Assembly: GCA_030705945.1 (NCBI GenBank)
Contig: JAUZPS010000280.1
Coordinates: 1 to 6,514, forward strand
Direction of reading: 5' to 3'
DNA from: Bacillota bacterium
GTDB lineage: Bacteria > Bacillota > Clostridia > Acetivibrionales > DSM-2933
DNA length: 6,514 bases
Positions 1-5,601 of the stretch are shown piece by piece; the stretch's first letter is position 1, and every line of letters begins with the position of its first letter. The notes under the pieces were generated by a model. That model ran no database searches. It was given only the letters and a program-made list of their open reading frames with translations, and had not been told where the DNA came from. The translations under genes and the position numbers were made by a program.

Positions 1-204
1 TTCATTTGCTTCGGACCAAACTTTATCAAAATATAAATCAAATAAAATTTGATCAGCAAAATTAACTGCCTTATCCTTGTTCAAATCACATTGATCATTA
101 TATCCGGATTCTCCCTCCGACTTATTGAATGATTTACTGATACAGTTCTTATCTTCCAAATTGACGCGCCCATCATGATTAATATCAAAAATATTTTGTG
201 TATT
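1..204 (-). other. Dockerin module at the C-terminal side of RsgI (possibly cut by window edge)
   Basis: Residues about 778-845 contain two 12-residue calcium loops of the dockerin F-hand type. Loop 1 (784-795, bases 186-151) is DINHDGRVNLED with ligands D784, N786, D788, N792 and D795. Loop 2 (817-828, bases 87-52) is DLNKDKAVNFAD with ligands D817, N819, D821, N825 and D828. Each is followed by a short helix (KNCISKSF; QILFDLYF), and the spacer ends in CDLNKD as in many clostridial dockerins. Positions 10-11 of the loops, which set partner choice in dockerins, are LE and FA rather than the ST/SS of classical C. thermocellum type I dockerins, so a different partner is likely. The Gly at loop position 6 is Lys in repeat 2. 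Bases 1-15 may belong to a tail or a following module. Confidence 0.85.
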
Positions 205-2535
205 TTTATCATTAGCCGGTGTTTGGATAGAATCGTTAATAATTATCCCGGCAGGAGTTTGTGTCGGCAGCATTGTAACTGTACTTTCCTGAGTAATATA
301 GTTTGCGCCCTGATTATTTACCATATTGCTTGCTGGAGAAGGTGTAGTTTGCGCCGCTGCAGGTGTCGATGATACGGATGCATTAGGTGATTTCAGGGGT
401 GTTGCCGGAGTTACTTCAGTTACTATTGGCAACGTTGATGTTATAAAAGGTGTTGCGGCTATATCGGGTGTTGTTGGTGGCGTCAGTGGTTTTATTGATG
501 ATATTGGTTCTGCTGTTGGTGTTGTTATTGGTTCTGGTGTTGATGTTGTTCTTTGTTCTGCTAGCGCTGATGTCGGTATTGGCTCTGATGTTAATATCGG
601 TCCTGTTGATGTTACTGTTGATGTTGGTGTCGGTGTTAGTGTTACTGTTGATGTAGGTGTTTGCGCTATTGCCGATGTTGTCGGTGATGGGGTCTCTGTT
701 GATATAGTTGGGGTCTCTGTCATTGGTGTTAAGGGTTCTTCCGCTGACTTTGCTGGAGTTATCGTCGGGGTTGAAGGCGGTATAATATTGGTATTTCCAT
801 TATTAATAGATGAATTATCCAAATTGGATGATTGATTCTGCGTAGTTGAAACGTATTCATCTACAGTTAATTGGCAAGGTTGAATTACTTCATAATCCGA
901 AATAACGCTTCCATCCCAGTCAACTAAAACTGACCCGGATTTCTCTTTTGGTGAAATTCCGGAATTCTGAAACACTAATTTTGTATCCTTTAATTTAATA
1001 ACCTTAAACTTGAAGGTAGCCAAAGTACCGTCAGACTCAAGGGCTTGACTGTTTTTATATTTTAGCAGATCTGTATAGGCGCAATTTAATAATATCCTTC
1101 CATTATTCAAATTGTTAATGGCAAAGGAATTAGGCTCATAATCCCAGTTACGCAAGACTGTTCCCCATTCAGGGTCTGATATACTTGTATAACTTCCGCC
1201 TGTTTGAGTAACTGGCTGAAGAACCTGAGGATCATATTTGAGATTAAGCTGATATCCATAGAATTTTCTCATGTTTTTAATTTCTACAGTAGCATAAATA
1301 ACCTGATTTATGTCTTTAATTTTATTTGTATTGAAGATCACGCTAATGGAACCAGCCACTTTAGGTAGTGTTGGAAGAACATCTGTGACGCTCGGCGTTG
1401 GCTCCGGTGTGGCGCTTATATTGACTGATTTAACACTTGGCGCGCTGGGAGCTATGTATTCATTGTCCGTCACTTTAGGTTCTGAAGGTGGATTTACTGG
1501 TGGCGGTGTTTGTTCCGGAACAGGAGTATTCGTTTGCGAATTCCCAAGGGTATGGTTTTGCCCTAATGATGAATTATTGGTCAATACCTTGTTTTTATTT
1601 TTTTCACTGTCATGTTTATTTTCTTTCACAGCAAATAAATTAAAATTATCTTTTGAAGGTTCCCAAGGATTTAAATCATTCCCTTTAGCGCTAACAGCAG
1701 ATGGTTTATCTCCTGCAGTTTCCGTAACAATATCAATCATGCTATTAATTTCAACGCCCTTAAGATCAACTTTATCCAAGATTGCTTCTAGTGGAATCTT
1801 GCGAACTGATTCTATGGAAAGGTTCATTCCAGATTTTCTTGCTTCCTCAAATATTACAAACCTGCCCATGGATATATCATTCTTAACTGCAAGCTCCCTT
1901 GTTTCAGGCTGAATATTTACAACAGTAGTACTTATATTTTTTGCATCAAGTTTCTTAACATCGCTGCATATATTACTAATCAGGTTATTGATACTTTCAG
2001 ATTTTGATTTTTGTTCATTAATTGCAGCAGATATCAAAATCATATCCTTCTTATCTTTATTTAAGAAGCCATACTCCATTGATTTACTTACTATTTGGGA
2101 TAAAGCATCCTTTAACAAAATCTTTTTGATATTTATTCCTTTTATAAGGGTTTTTGCTTCATTATTAAGGGGACGCACCTCCTTTATATTATTTTGGCTG
2201 TCTATTGCTATCTCAAGACTTGGATTGATATCAACATCTATATACGCATAAATATCGCTTTTAGCAATAAAAGAATTTTTCCATAGAATAAAGGCTGAAA
2301 CCATTACAAGAAAAACAGCTGCGACAGCTGCGGCATATCTCAATTTTTTCTGTAATACGCCGTCCATTCCATGAGATTTGGCATTTTTGAGATTGATGAT
2401 GTCCGATTTTCCAAATTCAACTTTTTGTCCGTTAAACATTTCCGAGCTTCTTTTTATTTGATAATACTTGCAATCATTGGTTATGACAAATGCATTATTG
2501 TCATTCACTTTTAAGATCAATCCTAAATATTTCAA
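1..2535 (-). CDS. rsgI: RsgI-type anti-sigma-I factor with cohesin and dockerin (partial, 3' end outside window)
   Basis: Membrane-bound anti-sigma factor that should hold the SigI encoded just upstream and release it on an extracellular signal. The frame is open for 845 codons with no stop and runs off the window. Modules in order: cytoplasmic RsgI_N-like domain (residues 1-60, beginning MKYLGLILKV); one transmembrane helix (about 65-85) after the basic QKKLR; extracytoplasmic domain (about 92-290) with YAYIDVDINPSLEI, whose N104-P105 bond matches the autoproteolysis site known in RsgI proteins; Pro/Thr/Ser linker (about 330-392); type II-like cohesin (about 396-555); Thr/Pro/Ser linker (about 557-776); dockerin (about 780 onward). 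The TTG start at 2535 is chosen because AGGAGG lies 7 bases upstream and the protein then begins like known RsgI proteins. It lies 16 bases behind sigI, so the two are co-transcribed. The family call is firm; what the cohesin/dockerin ectodomain senses is inferred. Further modules may follow beyond base 1. Confidence 0.93.
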   Translation of the reverse strand, partial: MKYLGLILKVNDNNAFVITNDCKYYQIKRSSEMFNGQKVEFGKSDIINLKNAKSHGMDGVLQKKLRYAAAVAAVFLVMVSAFILWKNSFIAKSDIYAYIDVDINPSLEIAIDSQNNIKEVRPLNNEAKTLIKGINIKKILLKDALSQIVSKSMEYGFLNKDKKDMILISAAINEQKSKSESINNLISNICSDVKKLDAKNISTTVVNIQPETRELAVKNDISMGRFVIFEEARKSGMNLSIESVRKIPLEAILDKVDLKGVEINSMIDIVTETAGDKPSAVSAKGNDLNPWEPSKDNFNLFAVKENKHDSEKNKNKVLTNNSSLGQNHTLGNSQTNTPVPEQTPPPVNPPSEPKVTDNEYIAPSAPSVKSVNISATPEPTPSVTDVLPTLPKVAGSISVIFNTNKIKDINQVIYATVEIKNMRKFYGYQLNLKYDPQVLQPVTQTGGSYTSISDPEWGTVLRNWDYEPNSFAINNLNNGRILLNCAYTDLLKYKNSQALESDGTLATFKFKVIKLKDTKLVFQNSGISPKEKSGSVLVDWDGSVISDYEVIQPCQLTVDEYVSTTQNQSSNLDNSSINNGNTNIIPPSTPTITPAKSAEEPLTPMTETPTISTETPSPTTSAIAQTPTSTVTLTPTPTSTVTSTGPILTSEPIPTSALAEQRTTSTPEPITTPTAEPISSIKPLTPPTTPDIAATPFITSTLPIVTEVTPATPLKSPNASVSSTPAAAQTTPSPASNMVNNQGANYITQESTVTMLPTQTPAGIIINDSIQTPANDKNTQNIFDINHDGRVNLEDKNCISKSFNKSEGESGYNDQCDLNKDKAVNFADQILFDLYFDKVWSEANE
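208..867 (-). repeat. Thr/Pro/Ser-rich linker with short imperfect DNA repeats
   Basis: Residues about 557-776 form a linker of about 220 residues dominated by Thr, Pro, Ser and small hydrophobics. The densest part (about 587-735) is full of TP, TPT and STV units. At the DNA level there are short direct repeats: GTTACTGTTGATGT (+ strand) at 611-624 and 641-654, 30 bases apart, and GGGGTCTCTGT at 689-699 and 710-720, 21 bases apart. Both spacings are multiples of three, so changes in repeat number would preserve the frame. Such linkers separate cellulosomal modules and are often O-glycosylated. Long open frames on the + strand here are by-products of this composition. Confidence 0.85.
871..1350 (-). 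other. Type II-like cohesin module in RsgI
   Basis: Residues about 396-555 read as a complete cohesin. The start SISVIFNTNKI and VIYATVEIKNM give the first beta strands. GYQLNLKYDPQVLQP (427-441) is the cohesin signature region, and TLATFKFKVIK (504-514) is the conserved penultimate-strand motif. LVDWDGSVISDYEVIQP (537-553) closely resembles the end of type II cohesins such as those of the Clostridium thermocellum anchoring proteins SdbA and OlpB. Type II cohesins usually bind dockerins of scaffoldins at the cell surface. A carbohydrate-binding module was considered, but the C-terminal DWDG..ISDY..IQP pattern and the YDPQVLQP motif favour cohesin. The assignment is from remembered family sequences, not an alignment. 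Confidence 0.82.
2200..2262 (-). other. RsgI juxtamembrane autoproteolysis region (DINPS motif)
   Basis: Residues 92-112 follow the membrane helix and contain the segment VDINPSLEI. In characterised RsgI proteins of Bacillus and Clostridium the Asn-Pro bond in this conserved motif is cut spontaneously within a SEA-like fold, the two halves stay associated, and the cut is needed for later intramembrane proteolysis and SigI release. Here the pair is N104-P105 (2226-2221). The motif is seen; the cleavage is inferred from the family. Confidence 0.7.
2281..2343 (-). other. Transmembrane helix of RsgI
   Basis: Residues 65-85 form one uninterrupted hydrophobic stretch (AAAVAAVFLVMVSAFILW) preceded by the basic residues KK and R. 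By the positive-inside rule this puts the N-terminal 60 residues (SigI-binding part) in the cytoplasm and everything after residue about 90 outside the membrane. This is the usual RsgI topology. Confidence 0.88.
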
Positions 2536-2540
2536 AGTTA

Positions 2541-2550
2541 TCCCTCCTTC
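2541..2550 (-). promoter_or_regulatory. Ribosome binding site of rsgI (fixes TTG start)
   Basis: The minus strand reads GAAGGAGGGA, with AGGAGG ending 7 bases before TTG at 2535. It lies in the short gap after the sigI stop codon (2554-2552). No ATG is suitably placed behind it, so it decides the unusual TTG start of rsgI and allows the anti-sigma factor to be translated efficiently from the sigI-rsgI message. Confidence 0.85.
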
Positions 2551-2551
2551 A

Positions 2552-3298
2552 CTATATCGAGACAACATATTCATTGATATGCTCCCGAATATCTTCGAAT
2601 TCTTCGCCAAGAATCAAGCAGACAGAAATTATAAACTTTCTGTTATTTTCAATTGCTTTGTGATTGACTTTTATTTTTTTTAACAAGTCAGTCATTGGTA
2701 TAGTCTTTTTAGTCAAGAGCTTTTTATATAGATCTACGTCTTCAGTTATCAACTTTGCTATTTTTATAGACTGCTTTAAAGAATCTTTGTGCTTTGGCCT
2801 TTGTAATACAAGATCCTCAAAGCATATTCCAAATTCTGAAAGCCTCTGTTCAAAAAGTGTGTATTGATCCTTAATTTCAATTTGATGTAATGCTTGATTG
2901 TAATTATCAGAAAGGTATCTATTTTCAAAATTAACATCAGTCTCTTCCAAGTAAGAAAAGGGCAGGGTATTCAGCTCTTTTTTTCGCAAATTTAAATGAG
3001 TGTATAACTTTCTTCTTATGACCTGCTCTGAAAAGTTAAAGAAATTGCGGTTCTTCTCTTCATCAAAACAGTCAATAGATTCATTGAATGCAGAGAGTCC
3101 AATACTATATTCTTCGCTGTTCTCAATCTCTACATACCTTCCAAGAGTCTTTGAGACAGTTTTTATGATAAACGGCTTATAATCGTTGATAAACTTTTCC
3201 TTTTGTTCTTTGTTCCCATCCTGAATAATTCTTATTAAATCATTGACTGTATGCCCTTTTTCGGCTGCATCTTTCTTTGTAAACAAGATATTGAACAA
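2552..3298 (-). CDS. sigI: RNA polymerase sigma factor SigI
   Basis: Alternative sigma factor of the SigI family (248 residues, the usual length). In cellulolytic clostridia SigI factors switch on cellulosome and polysaccharide-degradation genes when their RsgI partner releases them. Residues about 18-105 are the region-2-like core-binding and -10-recognition part, with the family stretches INDYKPFIIKTVSKTLGRYV (37-56), EEYSIGLSAFNESID (62-76) and FNFSEQVIRRKL (87-98). The C-terminal SigI-specific domain (about 150-242) contains a helix-turn-helix (about 196-235; KTIPMTDLLKKIKVNHKAIE) and ends in EEFEDIREHINEY, as in relatives. The start is TTG at 3298, supported by the near-perfect ribosome binding site AAGGTGGTGAT and by the typical N-terminus. 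rsgI follows after 16 bases. Which SigI paralogue this is, and its regulon, cannot be read from the window. Confidence 0.95.
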   Translation of the reverse strand: MFNILFTKKDAAEKGHTVNDLIRIIQDGNKEQKEKFINDYKPFIIKTVSKTLGRYVEIENSEEYSIGLSAFNESIDCFDEEKNRNFFNFSEQVIRRKLYTHLNLRKKELNTLPFSYLEETDVNFENRYLSDNYNQALHQIEIKDQYTLFEQRLSEFGICFEDLVLQRPKHKDSLKQSIKIAKLITEDVDLYKKLLTKKTIPMTDLLKKIKVNHKAIENNRKFIISVCLILGEEFEDIREHINEYVVSI

Positions 3299-3300
3299 AA

Positions 3301-3312
3301 TATCACCACCTT
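3301..3312 (-). promoter_or_regulatory. Ribosome binding site of sigI
   Basis: The minus strand reads AAGGTGGTGATA. This matches the extended anti-Shine-Dalgarno complement AAGGAGGTGAT at all but one base, and GGTGG ends 7 bases before the TTG start at 3298. It is the main argument for the non-ATG start. Confidence 0.8.
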
Positions 3313-3426
3313 AAGCCATTTACTGAATTTATTCTAATCCTATTGTTGACATATGGTGTATCATATTGATTTATGTCTATTAGCTGTAAATAATTATTTA
3401 ATTATAATAATTATACTATATTAATT

Positions 3427-3451
3427 CTTGATCCAGTTGGTTTTTTGGGGT
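3427..3451 (-). promoter_or_regulatory. Candidate SigI-type promoter of sigI-rsgI
   Basis: On the minus strand, ACCCC followed at once by six A (3451-3441) resembles the -35 element and A-tract known for SigI promoters (ACCCCC-like, with A-rich extension). After 16 bases comes CAAG (3430-3427), a poor match to the CGAA/CGWA -10 element. If real, sigI would be autoregulated, as is common for this family, with a leader of roughly 110-120 bases. The weak -10 keeps confidence low. A housekeeping alternative closer to the gene is TTTACA (3390-3385) with TATGAT (3365-3360), but its 19-base spacing is long. Confidence 0.35.
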
Positions 3452-3491
3452 AGACAAAATTAAAATAATTTATTTTTAAATATTCTACCCC
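3447..3491. repeat. Inverted repeat GGGGTAGA / TCTACCCC upstream of sigI
   Basis: Perfect 8-base arms GGGGTAGA (3447-3454) and TCTACCCC (3484-3491) flank a 29-base, almost purely A/T spacer. Part of the spacer is itself self-complementary (AAAATAA / TTATTTT). Each arm presents CTACCCC, a SigI -35-like motif, facing outward on opposite strands. The repeat could be a regulator site, a pair of divergent SigI -35 elements, or chance in AT-rich DNA. There is no T-run after either arm, so it is not an intrinsic terminator. Confidence 0.5.
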
Positions 3492-3529
3492 TAATCGATT
3501 TGCAAATGAAGAATAGTTATAATAGAAAA

Positions 3530-3712
3530 GCAAAACAACCATTGATAACTGGCCAGCTTCAATAATTAGAAAGTAATTTCAATAAGGTCATTTCAAATTC
3601 ACTAAGCCCTTAATACTAATCTTTTTTAATAAATTATCACACATTCAGTCCTCTATGAAGTTTTAGGTGTTGTTAATCTACTTATTAGTAGATCATCAAC
3701 ACCCCTTTTTTT
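3530..3712 (+). ncRNA. Possible small + strand RNA divergent from sigI
   Basis: A perfect TATAAT (3518-3523) lies on the + strand about 140 bases before the + strand terminator, with only a weak -35 (TCGATT, 3495-3500) at 17 bases. Alternatively ACCCC (3487-3491) followed by TGAA at 15 bases (3507-3510) resembles a SigI promoter. Either would yield an RNA of roughly 180-200 nucleotides. No protein-coding frame with a ribosome binding site lies within it, and no known RNA family was recognised. The call rests mainly on the orphan terminator. Confidence 0.25.
3666..3712 (+). terminator. Intrinsic terminator facing the + strand
   Basis: GGTGTTG (3666-3672) pairs with CAACACC (3697-3703). After a small internal loop, ATCTACT (3676-3682) pairs with AGTAGAT (3687-3693) around a TATT loop. 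Seven T (3706-3712) follow on the + strand, giving a textbook Rho-independent terminator in that direction. On the minus strand the hairpin is followed by TAAAAC rather than a T-run, so it would be a poor terminator for the exported-protein gene ending at 3748, although it is correctly placed about 45 bases downstream. No + strand gene feeds into it. Confidence 0.75.
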
Positions 3713-3747
3713 CGTTCAGATTGTTGTTCTCTTTCAGATTCCATTGC

Positions 3748-4776
3748 TCAGGTTTTTTTAATATTTCTGCTTCTTTTCAAATAAACAACTGCTACCAAAG
3801 CTACAATTAAAATTGGTGTTCCTAAAACCATCATAATGGGCATAGTCCACCTCAAATTAAACTTCATGTCTATAGCTTCATATATTTTTTGAGCGGTATT
3901 AAGTGACTTATAAACCTGAAATTCAAGGTTCTTTTCCGGTAGTGTAACAAAATGACCTGCATATGTTCCTTTTGCATCTTTTACTTCATTTAAATTAAGA
4001 TTGCTTTCTATAATTTTATAGCCTTCGGGAGTCTTGACAGTTATATTTAAATCTTTAAAGCTCTTCCAGTATTTCGCAGGTTCAAGAAAATAATTATAGA
4101 TGCATGTATAGTCTCTGGTCTTATATCTGTCTTCTCCCCCAATCTGATTGTATGAGACCTTAAGCTCACATGTAGAATCAGCTGGCATTGTAATATCAAA
4201 AAGCATCAATACAACTAACTCAGTTCGATTAGCTGTATTAATCAGTTCACCGGTAACAGGGTCTCTGTCGATATATTTTGTAATATCAAAGTCCTCTGAA
4301 TCAATTGCTGATTTCATATGTCGTAGAATATCTTCGAAGGTGAGATTTACCATACTGTCTTTTATATAGACGCCTTTGCCCCCCAAACCATCTGAAGCAT
4401 TAAAAAGCACCTTTGGTAGTAGCTTGATTTTAGGTATAATTAGCTTTCCATCAAAAGACACCTTTGCATTGAAATATTTATCCTGCTTATCCCAGTCATT
4501 TAGATACCCACCTACATAAGGAAAAGCAATCGAGTATGTGTCCGATTTCTCTGACCAATTTCTTAGGGTATAATTAGCCGATACATTTGCTTTATAAGGG
4601 GTTTTGTCAGCAGTCATATCAAAGGTTAAATCCTCTTTTACAACTTCAACAGAATTGCTCTTTAAAGGAAGCGCATTAAAGCCCGGAGCAGGTTCACTTC
4701 TCCAAGGTCCGCTGTTTGCATACGCCTTATTAGACACACATAACATCAGTAATATTAATAAAAATAATTTTTTCAC
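3748..4776 (-). CDS. Exported protein with C-terminal membrane anchor, unknown family
   Basis: A 342-residue protein of unknown function. Residues 1-20 are a signal peptide (basic KK, hydrophobic core, cleavage likely after AYA before NSGPW). A large extracytoplasmic part follows (about 21-308). It has a beta-rich start with VEVVKEDLTFDM (43-54) and VSANYTLRNW...AFPYVGG (65-90), a pattern seen in poorly described clostridial surface proteins in which an N-terminal beta-sandwich precedes a C-terminal anchor. One transmembrane helix (about 312-333) is followed by the basic tail KRSRNIKK, so the protein is anchored with its bulk outside. No catalytic motif, LPXTG signal, cohesin or dockerin was seen. 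The GTG start is supported by GAAGGAGG ending 6 bases upstream. It is separated from sigI by 450 bases, so a shared role is not implied. Confidence 0.85.
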   Translation of the reverse strand: MKKLFLLILLMLCVSNKAYANSGPWRSEPAPGFNALPLKSNSVEVVKEDLTFDMTADKTPYKANVSANYTLRNWSEKSDTYSIAFPYVGGYLNDWDKQDKYFNAKVSFDGKLIIPKIKLLPKVLFNASDGLGGKGVYIKDSMVNLTFEDILRHMKSAIDSEDFDITKYIDRDPVTGELINTANRTELVVLMLFDITMPADSTCELKVSYNQIGGEDRYKTRDYTCIYNYFLEPAKYWKSFKDLNITVKTPEGYKIIESNLNLNEVKDAKGTYAGHFVTLPEKNLEFQVYKSLNTAQKIYEAIDMKFNLRWTMPIMMVLGTPILIVALVAVVYLKRSRNIKKT

Positions 4777-4834
4777 ACTTAGCCTCCTTCAATAAGATTC
4801 CTTATCAACTAACTCATCCATTTTGTTATCTGCC

Positions 4835-4999
4835 TTAATGGCAATAGAGCCGACTTAGTTCGTGTAATGTTTCAACTATTCGCTTGATATTTTTCAAAGT
4901 CTTTGCAATCAACTTTGTAAGTATTTCCCTTGGATCCTCTTTACAAATTTTAACATATGCTGAAGGATTTATTACAAAAACGGAATGTAAAATATGCAA
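4835..4999 (-). pseudogene. Short open frame, possible gene remnant
   Basis: A minus-strand frame stays open across most of the gap between the membrane-protein gene and the exported-protein gene. From a possible TTG at 4999 it gives 54 residues, overlapping the last bases of the membrane-protein gene in another frame. The non-overlapping part reads like ordinary protein (INPSAYVKICKEDPREI, then a Lys/Leu-rich helix, ending LSRLYCH). There is no good ribosome binding site. It could be the 3' remnant of a lost gene or transposase, or a chance frame. The family was not recognised. Confidence 0.2.
4884..4912 (-). promoter_or_regulatory. Weak candidate promoter for the exported-protein gene
   Basis: On the minus strand, TTGATT (4912-4907) and TATCAA (4889-4884) are separated by 17 bases, about 110 bases before the GTG start at 4776. 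Each hexamer matches the housekeeping consensus at four of six positions. The pair is well placed but weak, and it also lies inside the possible remnant frame. Confidence 0.2.
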
Positions 5000-5601
5000 G
5001 AGCCTATGATACTTCCTAAAATAGCTGTAGAAATAAAAATAAGCTTATTATTCGTTTTTTTATAAAATAAACATATTAATAGCGCCAAACCTAAACAATC
5101 AAGGAAAACCTGAAACAAATAAGTATGAGCCACGACCAAGTAAAATATTACACCTATAGTTTCTGAGCCTAAGCCACATATTGGTAACGCGTATAAAACA
5201 CTGCTTATCTTATTATTTTTATTCCAGTAGTAGAGTACAAAGCTGACTATGGCGCAAACCAATGCCAATGCATTATACTTATTTAACAAACCCCAATTAA
5301 TAAAATTCTCTACATTGTGAAATCTGGGCAGAAATAGCCCAAGAACTCCTTGTAAAAAGTAAAAATTAAAATTCATACTTGCTAAGTATAAAAACACATT
5401 GATGGATGCATTTTTGTTTGAACTACTGAAATATACAATTAAGGTTACTGTTATCATCCAAAAACCAAATACGCTTGCAATTGAACTCAAACTCCATAAT
5501 GTATCATTAGGGAACAAATTCAACAGTGTAGTTATTATTCCAGCCAACAAGCCCAATCCAATGACTAATAGATATGATTTAAAACTATCTTTAAATCTCA
5601 T
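4972..5601 (-). CDS. Polytopic membrane protein of unknown function
   Basis: A 209-residue, strongly hydrophobic protein with six or seven membrane segments (about 9-30, 36-58, 67-91, 109-126, 136-158, 159-180 and 186-207) and only short polar loops such as SSSNKNAS and YYWNKNNK. No transporter, enzyme or binding motif was recognised, and it may belong to one of the uncharacterised six-helix DUF families of Firmicutes. The frame extends upstream to a TTG at 5643. The ATG at 5601 is preferred because GGGAG (5615-5611) sits 9 bases before it, whereas the upstream TTG has no properly spaced site and would add a polar N-terminus. It stands alone between gaps of about 240 and 195 bases, so no operon partner suggests a role. 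Confidence 0.8.
   Translation of the reverse strand: MRFKDSFKSYLLVIGLGLLAGIITTLLNLFPNDTLWSLSSIASVFGFWMITVTLIVYFSSSNKNASINVFLYLASMNFNFYFLQGVLGLFLPRFHNVENFINWGLLNKYNALALVCAIVSFVLYYWNKNNKISSVLYALPICGLGSETIGVIFYLVVAHTYLFQVFLDCLGLALLICLFYKKTNNKLIFISTAILGSIIGSCIFYIPFL

Larger units (their letters stand above)
3313..3747. other. Intergenic region between the exported-protein gene and sigI
   Basis: These bases carry no convincing gene on either strand. They hold the + strand terminator, the CTACCCC inverted repeat, the promoter candidates described separately, and a run of A/T-only DNA around 3391-3426. A minus-strand frame of 43 codons (3542-3411) lacks a ribosome binding site and overlaps the promoter candidate, so it is not called a gene. 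Confidence 0.6.

Noticed and set aside
326..835. Long + strand frames rich in Val/Gly/Asp (and a Leu/Val-rich one at 450-656) suggesting a repetitive protein
   Set aside because: They are the antisense of the Thr/Pro/Ser linker of rsgI, where codons ACA, CCA and TCA read as TGT, TGG and TGA-type triplets on the other strand. No ribosome binding site, and the minus-strand frame is clearly the coding one.
871..1350. Reading the module as a family 3 carbohydrate-binding domain, common in RsgI proteins
   Set aside because: The YDPQVLQP, TFKFKVI and DWDG..ISDY..IQP motifs follow the order and spacing of type II cohesins, and the planar aromatic strip motifs of CBM3 were not seen.
1310..1912. A 200-codon + strand frame
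   Set aside because: It is a shadow over the cohesin, first linker and ectodomain of rsgI. It has no recognisable domain and no ribosome binding site.
3411..3542. Minus-strand frame of 43 codons starting ATG at 3542
   Set aside because: No ribosome binding site upstream, very AT-driven composition, and it runs through the inverted repeat and the promoter candidate of sigI.
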